A stretch of 64,000 nt of DNA. Origin: Drosophila persimilis (Eukaryota > Arthropoda > Insecta > Diptera > Drosophilidae). A program made the position numbers and the translations under genes. The notes below the pieces were generated by a model, which saw nothing but the letters and a program-made list of their open reading frames with translations, did not search any database and was not told the DNA's origin. Location of the stretch: contig NW_020825362.1 of assembly GCF_003286085.1 (NCBI RefSeq), positions 310,001-374,000 on the forward strand, given 5' to 3'. Shown piece after piece: positions 54,001 to 64,000 of the stretch; the stretch's first letter is position 1, and each line of letters starts with the position of its first letter.

Positions 54001-57000
54001 GACTGTGCCTAGATCAGAATTTGCCAGCCGATTCCATTGAAAAGTGGCGGAAATTCCCATTTAATAGCTTCTGTACTCCGGCCAAGAATACAATAGAATA
54101 GTGCAAGTCTTCTATGTTCTCTTTTAAGTCTCCTCCAATGTCCAGTACTGCTCGAGAAAGTGCCGGAAATTCCCTTCGAAAAGGTTCTGGTCCCCCCAGG
54201 GTGCAATTCTTCGGCCTGAACTTGAACTAAAGTATAAGGAGTATCGGGTCCCCAGCTTTTGATAGCACAATTTCTTTCCGATCCCTCCCCTCTCTGGCCG
54301 GTCGACTATCAGACGCGTCGCTGTTCTACATCGCAACGAGATCACGCATCTATCTTCTGTGCGCCAGCGTGTGCGCAGTGCGTAGTGCGTACGAGTATGT
54401 AGATGTAATGTGCGGAGCATAACAGCAAATGGAATGGAAAATTTTTGAAACCACATATCACGTTTCCACTCTCTTAAAAGTGGAAAATTTTACGAGTAGA
54501 GTAGTCCCAATGAAATGCAATTATCACTAATTGTTTAGCTCTCGGTCTGACAGATGATGACGGACAGCTGGTGGCATTAACATTTAACATGTACATTAAC
54601 ACTAACATTGTCATTACATCAAGGAGGCGTATCGGAATTGGAAGTGGAATTGGAAGTATAATGGAAATCGGAATTGATGTATGGTGTATGGTGTATGGAA
54701 CTTCCTCTATCAGAGTGCGAGTGCGATGCATAATGTGTATAGTAATTTATCAATTAACCTGCCGTTCGATCATTATTTATGTATGTATGTATGTAAAGTG
54801 CATTCGCCTCCCCTACTCACTGCATTTCCCGCTCTCTCTCTCTCTCTCTCCCTCTCCCTCTCTAAGTGTGTGTGTGTGAATCGTAATCTGATTCTCTGGC
54901 ATTCTTCAGTCGGCTTAATTTGAACGTGTGCGGCGGGGTTGCGGTCTCCGGTTACCTTCTGTTTGTTGTGCAACAAGTCGAGCAAGCGACCTGCCGAGCA
55001 CCCAATCGACCACCACCGGAGCGATGGCGACGACTTTGACTCTGTCTTTTGCCTCCGACTCCGACTTCGATCCGACTCTCGCCCAATTTGCTTCACGATT
55101 GCATCAGCCATTTAATCCGCTCTTCCTCTCCCTCTGCCTCTGCCGCTGCCACCGCCATGGGTGCGCTCTTCGCTGCACCAAAAAGTTGAGCGGGCAGAGG
55201 TGAACCCAAGCCGGAGAGCATAACCCTGAGCCTCTTCGTACCTACCTCCATACATACATATGTATGTATGTACATATGTATGTACATGGCCATGTTCGAG
55301 TGTGAGAGTGCCGTGCCACTTCATGAGTATGCTGTCGATGATGAGTCATATGGAAATCGTTAAATTCAAATATTCCAAAAACTAAATGAGGTTGTGCCTG
55401 CCCTACAAGAGGCTTGTGAATTGGAAAAGTAAACAAATAATAGGTTTTTATTGCGAACCTCATTCGCATTTGCACCAAAGCCAGTTCCAGATGATAGAAG
55501 CACTATTTGAAATTATACTCGTAACAAATTCGAAACGTGCCCTTTTTGAACTATTCTGATCCCGCCACTCTTTCCTTTCCCTACCCCTTTAGCGGCTTCT
55601 TATCTCTCTGATGTTCCCATTTAATTGAAATCACTTCATTATAATGATTTGGCAAAAGAAAACAATAACAGAAAAAAATGTTAGCTATGGGCAATCCGAA
55701 GCTGGCAATACCCTTGATTTTGACCTATCCTACTCGGCGCTGAGTACCCTAAATAAATGAATAAAAAGAATATTTTTCATGTAATAATCATAAGAAATAT
55801 TCATATTTCTAAGATTGAATGTCCGTATAGCTCCTAAATGAACGTGAAAGGAGTGCCATCTTTATAAGAAAGTACAACTACCATTTAATAGGACCAGCCC
55901 CCTCTTATTTCGGCAGAGCATTAATATGACGTCTGATGACGTGTGCGGAGATGTTTTCGACTTGAACGTTATAATCATCGCCACCATCAGCACCAGCATC
56001 ATCATCACCGTCCACGCCCCAAGTTCAATGGAGCTTGAAAAACAATTATGAACGCAATAGCATGTAGAAAAGGGGGCTCGTTGCTCACACACATACGCAA
56101 ATAGAAAGACAGAGAGAGGTAGAGTGGTATGGAGGAGGAAGAGAACAACACAACGAGGACAGGGCCGTCAATTAAAGAATCCTACTAATTGTCTTTACAT
56201 ACATACATATGTATGTTTGTACATGTACATTAATATAAAAGAAGTATGTAGCACATAATTAAGCTTACGTATGTGTTAGAGTAGGGGAGCAATCGACGTC
56301 ACGCGGAATGGATAAACACAGCATCAAGTGATACCCGAAGCGTTGGGGGCTCGTCTCTCCGCATCGTGCTACTCGCCGCGTCGGCAGCGACGCTTTACTC
56401 ACATACACTCGCGCATGTATAAATACATATACATGTTTCGCAGCGCCAGAAGAGCAAAGCTTCGCTGCGTTATGCTCTTTCTTTCGGCTCGCTCTCTCCC
56501 TCTCTCGCTCCCTCTCTCTGAGCGATGCGATCGTATGCAAATGCGGCGAATGCAAAATGAAATTGCAAAAAAAAAACTGTGATTGCTGTCGTCCCCCCAC
56601 GCCGGGCCCTCTCTGAATAGCCAGTGACGCATATGAACCCGCGCCCCTGTCCATCCGACCGACCCTCACCCGACCAGCCGGCGATCTGGCAGCGCTTTAC
56701 TAATTTCATTGCGAAAAGTCGCCTTCGATTTGAATACCCTGCAGTTGGTATACTTGTGCAGGGGAGACGTTTGCCACACGTTAGCATAAGTCTACGAATC
56801 TGTTCGAGTTTTAAAAGAGAATTGAACAAAACTCAATAAATTTCAGTGCCACGAGACTTCTGCGTAACTTTAACAAATTGTGTTCGAATCGAATGACCAT
56901 ATCACATAGCTGCCATAGAAACATAGGGTATCAGAAGCTGCGGCCTCTGGGGCTAGCCTTACTTTCTGGTTTTTGCTTAGGTTTTTTTCTTCCATTAAAC

Positions 57001-58856
57001 AAATTGCGATTTATTACAAAAGTGATCTGATTATTAATTGCTTTTGAATTGATTTCGATTCGGTTTGCATCGATGACTCCGATTCAGAGTCGGAGAATAG
57101 CAGGAGAGCGGGAGAGGGGGTGGAGGGGAGCAGATCGGTACAGAGGAGTGCGTGACCAACGCAACGTCTCGGCGCTCAGGCGCGGCTCGACATGTAACCA
57201 ATTCTCGGCCTGGTCTGCGACTGGAGCTGCCTTTAAGCTCACGTAGCCCCCTAGTCGAAGCTGACTTGACACCAACTACATATTCCACTGAGTCAGCATA
57301 TGGCAAATGGCTGCACTGCAACACCAAGATCCGGACTTGGTATCACTAACTGAAACTAGATCGAACCGCTGTGGTTCGGTAAGTTCTCAGCCGCTAATTC
57401 TGGCTTTGCATCGGATTTTGGGGGAAATGAAGCCAAGGGATTCATAATATTTTGATTGAGATTTGTTTTGATCATTCTTTACGATTCTTCCCACGATCGC
57501 GCCTCCATCGTCGAGGACTTTGTTTACTCTTGGTTTTCAGCGGATGAAAGCAATATTCCTGAGGCACCATCGCAAGTGCCCGTACACTTGATGTTATTGT
57601 CCGTTCCCCACAGAAAAACAACATACGATCTGAATCCAAGTCCCGATACTGATGCCATTTCTGATCTCCATCACATTCCAGCGCGGGAGAGCAGACCTAT
57701 TGGCGTCGCCGGGAACCCTACAATCTCTGCCATGACCAATTTCTTTTCTGGCCTTTGCCTATTAAAAAGAATCTCTCTGTTGCCTGGAGAATCTGTTGCT
57801 CAGTGCGAAAATAATTTCGCTGAGCTCTGCTCGTATTTCGAGTATTGTATGATTATTTAGATTATGACGAGAATGACTGCCTCGCACAACTGAAACTGAA
57901 GAGCCACAGAACTACCAATTGCAATTGCCATAGGAATGGAGAGGCTCAATTAACTTCCGTCTAGACGTGTGTCCAGGTCTTTTTTCCATTCGCCCCCACG
58001 TCACATGAGATAACGCAATTTAACAATTTTTTACAATTTTTTTTAGCACTTTCTTTATCACAAGAGCTACGGAATTGAAGGCACGAGATCAGAAATTCAA
58101 ACAAATTAACAGATAATGGCTTTGAATCTTCAAGTATTTGAGATTCGTAAACAAAATGTCCGGTGATTCAGACAGGGCAAGGGTTTTTTCCTTTTAAGAT
58201 TAGACTAGTAGGGGAACTACACTTAAAACGACAGATCTTTTCCCAATTGGGGCGATATGTGGAGGAAATCTTAACAACAATTTTATTAACTCTCAAAAAA
58301 AAAAAAAAATACTGGAGACTCGGGGGCTTTAAGCCCAAAGTAAAAAATTTGTATCCTTTGGCGAAATGCACTTTAAGATGATTCGGACTAATCGTGGAGT
58401 ATCTTCAACAGACAGATTAATGTATTAACTAGCTCCTTGGCGGACATTTGTTTCGATGAACTTCACTTTTATCGCTATACATACCTGCATTTTCCGGTTC
58501 GATTTTCCTCTAGCTTTCACTTTGAAGACTTTCACAGAATTTCCGTTTTCACTTTCAGTTTTTTTTTCGCACTAGAGTTCTAGAACTTTCGATGAAGATT
58601 CGAATTTATTGCAGATTTCGATTTAGGAGTCGGATTCGGTTTCCTGTTTGCCGTTTCCGAATAGAGCGCACCGCCACAAGCAGTTACAGTTATGTTCTAT
58701 TGGGGCTCTCTTCTCTTTGGGCCTGCTCTTCTCTGACGCTGCGGCTGCGGCTGGGTCTCGATTTCAGTTCGCTTCTGGGTTCTCGGCTGAGAGAGCTGTG
58801 TTCTGCTCGGGATGTGGCGAATGATGGACTGTGTGGCGAAAGGTTGAGCGTCCATG
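51047..58856. other. Gene-poor interval upstream of ImpL2
   Basis: No protein gene supported. It contains GC-rich low-complexity patches near 51.75-52.4 kb with long chance ORFs, and CT/GT tracts near 54833-54880 and 56490-56520. GTATGTAC-type repeats lie near 55255-55285 and 56207-56230. A 134-codon open frame (57456-57860) is reported under findings. Probably introns or regulatory DNA of ImpL2. Confidence 0.45.
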
Positions 58857-58864
58857 CTTTTATA
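58857..58864 (-). promoter_or_regulatory. Candidate distal ImpL2 promoter (TATA box)
   Basis: TATAAAAG on the minus strand followed at about 33 bases by an ACAGTC initiator-like sequence, then A/C/G-rich sequence without start codons resembling a 5' leader. No minus-strand ORF follows nearby, so the nearest coding target is ImpL2, about 10 kb away; D. melanogaster ImpL2 has several alternative promoters. Confidence 0.45.
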
Positions 58865-61800
58865 TCGGGTATCGGGCATGCCCGAAATCAACAAGTGGGC
58901 TGCTGCTGCTCGGAGGAACGGACCGGCGGAACGACGAACGGACGGACGTGGACGGCCGAGCCTCGACAAATTGGACTCCACACTGGGGGCTTAATAACAG
59001 TATTGGTGTCCGTCAGTGGAGGGGATTGGGATGCCATCCATCCCCTCGTGCCTGTACTGGTATTGGTGTTCGTTGCGCTGCTTCGGGCTCGTCTTGGCTT
59101 CGTCTTGACATCGTCTTGCCTTTGCGGTGTGTGTCGGGAGCCCTGCGAGGGTGTTGGGGCTGGCTGTGGCTGTGGCTGTGGAGCTTTACTTGTTGCTCTC
59201 CTTTGATTGATTGATTCAAATGCGAGAACACGCGAATAATTCATGCAAATTTATTATTTTATATCACATTTTTCTCATTAATATTCGCAAAAGACATGTA
59301 GTGTCCATAGGATTGGAACGGATCGGCTTGGACCGGAATGAGAATGGGAATCGAAATTGAAATTGAAATGGAAATGGAAATGAAATGCGTGCTCCAGATA
59401 CATATTCGCTAGTACAGTTTTTAGAAAATACAGTACGATGCAGATAGACACGAGTATCTTGGCGATAGAGTCGATCGATTTCCATATGGCAGAGCTCTGG
59501 AGCGGTGGCTGGTCAAAGGAGTTAAGGCAGTTCCCGTTCCCGTTCCCTTTCCCGCTCCCGTTCCAGTTCCAGTTCCCGTTCCCGCCCGTCTATCCATCAG
59601 AAAGGAGCAATTGAATCATACTCTGAGTTCAATTAGATTACATGAGATTTGCCCTGGTGCCCGACACTTAACCTCTCTTATCGCCGACCAGATGTTGATA
59701 ATTCCGGATTTGTTCGGGTTTCAGGTGGGATTTGAGTCAACGCGATTTAGTTTCATCTGCCTGCCCACAGAATTCAGTAGCCCAATCAGTAGACAATGCT
59801 GGCTCCCAGACGTCATTGTTCCACTGGCTGTGGCTGTGGCTATGGCTGTGGCTCTGGCAGACCTGTTGCCACCATTCCACCACCAGTGTGGGCTCCATCA
59901 AACCCAATTGCTCCCCAGCATCTCTGGCACTATTTGCATTCCAGAGACCGGGACCAATTGCACAAAGATTCCGACAGGCAGACACTACTGATGCTGCTGC
60001 TGCTGCTGCACCAGAATCAGAATCAGAATCAAAAGCCTCTGATTTCCCAGAAGCTGCTGGACGACGGGCATGGGCAAACACAACTCAATTGATTTTTGTG
60101 TGGCGTCAATTGAAATGCACTTCGGAGTCTAGGATGGAGACGGGGCGTGTCGTGTGCTTACATCGAGTGGTGCGAGTGGCTCGACACCGTTATATTCAAA
60201 TGAAGTAGACACTTTTCGAACAGCTTCGAATTGAAAGGCAGAAGGTAGCAGTCCGGCAAAATGACCAGTACCTTTATCAGCTCCATCTTGATGATGATGA
60301 TGATGATACTCGTAATGATGAGAGCCGCTCATTGATTAGCGTCTGTGGTTGGGGAGACCTTGCTAACAGCAGCCACCCATCAGGGCCATCAGTTGGGTCA
60401 AAGCGCTGCCCCTGGCAACAGCCATTCAGTAATTCCCTATTTAAAATTACGAGCCCACCCACAGCTCAACCCAACCCCTCCACCATACACCCACTCTGAC
60501 ATATTCGATATATATATGTAGTTATGTATATATTGTGTATACACTGTATCATTGTCCCACGGAGTCGCCCACGCAGTCGCGCAACCAATTTGGCCATCCG
60601 TCAATAGGGCTTCATTTGAATTGCCAGCTTGTCTCCAATTGATGCCAACCAGCCAAATAGCCAACCACCCAACCACTCAACTACCCACGACTGCGACCAC
60701 GACCACGACCACGGCGGGCGCTCTATAGATGCTCGTCCTGGTTCCTGGCCAGCTCAACCCCTCCTTGGGCCATCATTCATCTGCAATCAGTCAGCAGCAT
60801 GGCGTAATTAAACATTGGGCTGTCACAGTTGTCGTAGTCGTCCCATTGCGCATTTATTGGCAACTCTATTCATTTAATCATGTGATATAATATATGTATA
60901 TATACAAAACCTGATGCATGCATGTGCTTGTATGTGCTTGCATGTGTGTGGCTCTATAAGTCTGCGGGTCTATGGAAAATCCCTGAAAACATTTCATACA
61001 AAATGGAACTACATTAATACACAATTAGTGACAATTATGGAATATCCCCAAAATGGCAATCCTCAAATGGCTAGAATTCAGTATGATTATTATAGTTCAT
61101 GCTTTACATCATTTTATAGTTGAAAGGGATATAGATGTAACGATTGTTGCCTGCTTTAGGGGGCGCTATTTCTCTGTGAACCACACTTTGACAGATTAGA
61201 CTTCAAATTTTTAGCAATGTTGGAAACATCAGAATGGAACAGAATAATCGTATAAAACAAATGTTCATTCTCTCAATGAATGTCTTGATTTTTAATAATT
61301 TTCATTTAACAATGAGACAATCTCTAGGAAATCTTTTTCGGATTAGCATTTAAATTTGTAGAAAGGGAAAGAAGGGAAACTCGAAAGAAACAGAATAGAC
61401 GAGATCTTAATACAAAAATTTGCGTTCTCTTCTATCAATGGATGTCAATACTTGAAAGGTTTGAACCTCTGTATAATGAAAATGTGTAGACGTGAGAATA
61501 GCTAACTCCTTTAAAGAGTAAACTGCAAAGTAAAAGCAAACAGTAAAAGTAGATGGAAAGTAGATGGAAGTTCACCACAAACTGATTACTATTCCGAGAA
61601 TCTCATTCCTCATTCAAGCCATTTAAGAATCATGCCCCAATAGGTATACCACAGAATACTGTTGTTTGCTAAAATCGACTGAGATTTACTTTTCATGAAG
61701 TCATTTGTCTTTTTAGCCTATGACACTATCGAATCGTTATTTGGGGGCTCTACTGTACGCAAGCTAAAGCTTATGGGTATTTAGTACGAATGTACATGTA

Positions 61801-62314
61801 CTAAAAGCTGCGTTATAAACAAATGAAGAGCATGACAATGAGCTTTCAGCAGCTTTCAAGGTTAAACATGTTTTACAGCCAACGCGAAATGTTGGTAAGG
61901 CTTTCTTGACTCTTATTATGATCATATATATGTGTGCACATATATTATATATTACATATATGTACATAAGTAGTCTCTGTATAGACTTTTGGAATTTGAC
62001 TTTTTCGAAACCGATACAAAATTAGCCTCCATTTCGATGCAATTAACATTTGATTAGGGGCCTGAGAAAACTTTGCAATTAGTTCGGTTGCTAGGTCGGT
62101 CTGCATGTTTAAGCTTTTTAAAGCTGTCAATCTGCACATAAGCGAAAATGTTAGTACCTTGCCGTTTACAATAACCTTGTATTTCTTTTTTTCCCTGACA
62201 AGTTAAGCAAATACATATTTCGATGCCTGATCTGAGAACAAAACCACTATAAATTTGAAATGTTTTCTCAAAATTCGCACCGTGACCAAAGTGCAGTCCC
62301 AATTTCGCTGGGTG
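58865..62314. other. Intergenic between ImpL2 upstream region and the SQOR gene
   Basis: Mostly AT-rich DNA with short repeats (CCCGTTC-type run at 59529-59582). No supported gene. Overlapping ORFs at 58.6-59.2 and 59.6-60.2 kb are low-complexity in all frames. Confidence 0.4.
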
Positions 62315-62322
62315 TATAAAAC
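62315..62322 (+). promoter_or_regulatory. Candidate core promoter of the SQOR gene
   Basis: TATAAAAC 186 bases upstream of the start codon. A consensus initiator TCAGTTCG at 62427-62434 lies too far downstream to pair with it. The start could therefore be either TATA-driven near 62345 or initiator-driven near 62429. Confidence 0.4.
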
Positions 62323-62500
62323 ATTTGATAACCAACAAACAGCAAGAGCTTTTTCGTCGGCTTTCTCTCTCGCGGAACACACTGGCAAGTTGTGCCCCCG
62401 CATTCTCTCGCCTCGCCTCTCGAAGTTCAGTTCGACCGTCGTTTTTTTCCCGAAATTAGCGATCGCCTGATTGACACCACCCAATCTACCTGGCCCCACG

Positions 62501-63964
62501 ATGAGCTCCCGCATTCCTCTGGGCATCCGGCAGTGCAACAGGCTTCTGGCCGCACCCATCTACAGTTCCAATGAAGCCCCCTCTCAGGCCCGCCTCTTCT
62601 CCACATCGCAGGTGCATTACGAGAGACACGAGTAAGTTCAGTACGCACTCTCCCGACTTATTGCTTTAATTTTCATTTGTGATTTCTATCAAGTGAATCC
62701 AATTAGTACGATTAAGTTATCACCATGCAAGCCAAAACGAAACCTGCAGGCAAAGTTATCTTGCACCCATTAGCATGTGTATATAATAAATGGTGGTAAC
62801 GAATAGATAATGAAGAATTTGCCTAAGCATAGGATCGATAAAATAGTTAAACTTTGGGCTTGGGCTTTTATCGTGGGGATTCGGTGGATGGGTGGGGTCC
62901 AAGTAGAGCCCCAAGGGGTTGGTTAAGGGCAAACATGATGGAGGATCCTTGGGGAATAGAGTCACGCAATCCGTAATGTTATATAAACTTGAATATAACA
63001 CTTTTTTGAATTCCCTTTTTTCAGCTGCAAAGTTTTGGTTGTGGGCGGCGGCAGTGGCGGCTGTGCCATGGCCGCCAAGCTGTCATCTCATCTGGGCAAG
63101 GATAAGGTGATCGTCCTGGAGCCTGAAGATGTACGTATGAATGGTTGGGTGCGCCGCCAAAGAGTTACTCAACGGCTTAGTATTTTACTTCTTTCACGCA
63201 GAGACACTATTATCAGCCGATGTTCACCTTGATTGGAGGCGGAATGAAGCGCCTGGAGCAATCCTACAAGACCATGGCCGAGGTGCTTCCGAAGAAGGCA
63301 AAGTGGGTGAAGGAAAAGGCGATGGAATTTGATCCGGATAACAATACGGTCTGCACCTCCGGAGGTGACACAATCAAATATGATTTCCTGCTCATTGCCA
63401 CTGGCCTGCAATTGAAGTACGAGAAGGCAAGGAAACTCTTCACAACCTAAAAGATATTCTTATGCTAATTGGTAGTATCATATAGATTCCCGGACTAGCG
63501 GAGGCTCTGGAGGTACCCAATGGGAAGGTGTGCTCCATCTACTCCCCCAAGTATGCGGAGGGCGTCTACGATGTGCTGCGAAGAACAACTGGCGGAAACT
63601 TGATATTCACCTTTCCCGATTCCCCTGTCAAATGTCCTGGTGCCCCACAGAAGATTGTCTACATAGTCGAGCACTATTTCCGCAAGGTACGGATGAATTC
63701 ACTGCCATTGAACAGGGACACAATCTTTTAAAAATTCCACTCCTTTCCCTTTAGCTGGGCAAGCGCGATAAAGTGAATATCACATATAACACAGCTCTGC
63801 CAGTGCTCTTTGGCGTGAAACACTATGCGGACGCCCTATGGCCCATCTGCAAGAAGCGGAACATTACGGTTAACACTCGGCGAAACCTGGTGGAGGTTCG
63901 GCATGCCGAGGACATAGCTGTGTTCGAGGATCTCGAGAATCCCGGTCAGCTTTGCGAGGAGAAG
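62501..63964 (+). CDS. Sulfide:quinone oxidoreductase, mitochondrial (5' part; runs off window)
   Basis: Five exons visible: 62501-62631, 63025-63130, 63202-63426, 63486-63686 and 63755-63964, in continuous frame for 291 residues of an expected ~450. The N-terminus (Arg-rich, FSTSQ) is a mitochondrial targeting sequence. The FAD-binding Rossmann motif VLVVGGGSGG starts near residue 47. Other SQOR landmarks are YYQPMFTLIGGGM, LLIATGLQLKYEKIPGL, FTFPDSPVKCPGAPQKI (containing a conserved catalytic cysteine) and FGVKHYADAL. The enzyme oxidises hydrogen sulfide in the inner mitochondrial membrane and passes electrons to ubiquinone. This matches the D. melanogaster gene I recall as CG14997. Intron 3 (63427-63485) has a GC donor. 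The gene continues past 63964 with a normal GTATGA donor. Confidence 0.95.
63427..63485 (+). other. GC-AG intron of the SQOR gene
   Basis: Donor AAG|GCAAGG, acceptor TATAG. The only donor that keeps the conserved YEK-IPGL junction in frame is the GC dinucleotide; the nearby GTACGA would shift the frame. Confidence 0.85.
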
Positions 63965-64000
63965 GTATGATTATCTGAAAAGCCATACCGAGGGGCAGTC

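Overview
The window looks like euchromatic Drosophila DNA. The genes have short GT-AG introns (about 58-75 bp) and long introns carrying nested genes, intergenic DNA is full of dinucleotide and CAG repeats, and the encoded proteins match known fly families. Gene content and order correspond to the tipE / Cpr64A / ImpL2 neighbourhood at cytological region 64A of D. melanogaster (Muller element D). Non-coding DNA and several indels in the proteins look unlike my recollection of D. melanogaster, so another Drosophila species (possibly the obscura group) is likely, but the sequence alone does not settle this.

Layout: (1) 0.7-12.5 kb is a cluster of sodium-channel auxiliary subunit genes: a TEH2-like gene (-), a TEH3/TEH4-type gene with a cysteine-rich extracellular insert (-) and tipE itself (+). 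A small intronless V-ATPase subunit e gene (-) lies between the last two. (2) 14.7-45.3 kb is one very large gene on the + strand, a neurobeachin-like (NBEAL1/2-type) BEACH-WD40 protein. I could thread 26 coding exons through it in a continuous frame (2,723 residues). (3) Five genes are nested in two of its introns. A secreted proline-rich repeat protein (CG15005-like, -) lies in the intron at 21.4-26.4 kb. Four RR-2 cuticle protein genes matching Cpr64Aa, Ab, Ac (-) and Ad (+) lie in the intron at 26.7-38.5 kb. (4) ImpL2 (-; two Ig domains, insulin-like-peptide binding) converges on the BEACH gene, with the two polyadenylation signals only about 100 bp apart. (5) About 49-62.3 kb holds no protein gene I can support, but has two TATA boxes with 5'-UTR-like sequence that fit distal ImpL2 promoters. 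(6) From 62.5 kb to the window end is the 5' part of a mitochondrial sulfide:quinone oxidoreductase gene (+), with a GC-AG intron.

Functional themes are neuronal excitability (tipE/Teh), cuticle formation (Cpr64A and the proline-rich secreted protein), insulin signalling (ImpL2), vesicle or granule trafficking (NBEAL-type BEACH protein), V-ATPase and sulfide detoxification. No mobile element, rRNA, tRNA or CRISPR was found. The most notable structure is the nesting of five secreted-protein genes, four on the opposite strand, inside the BEACH host gene.
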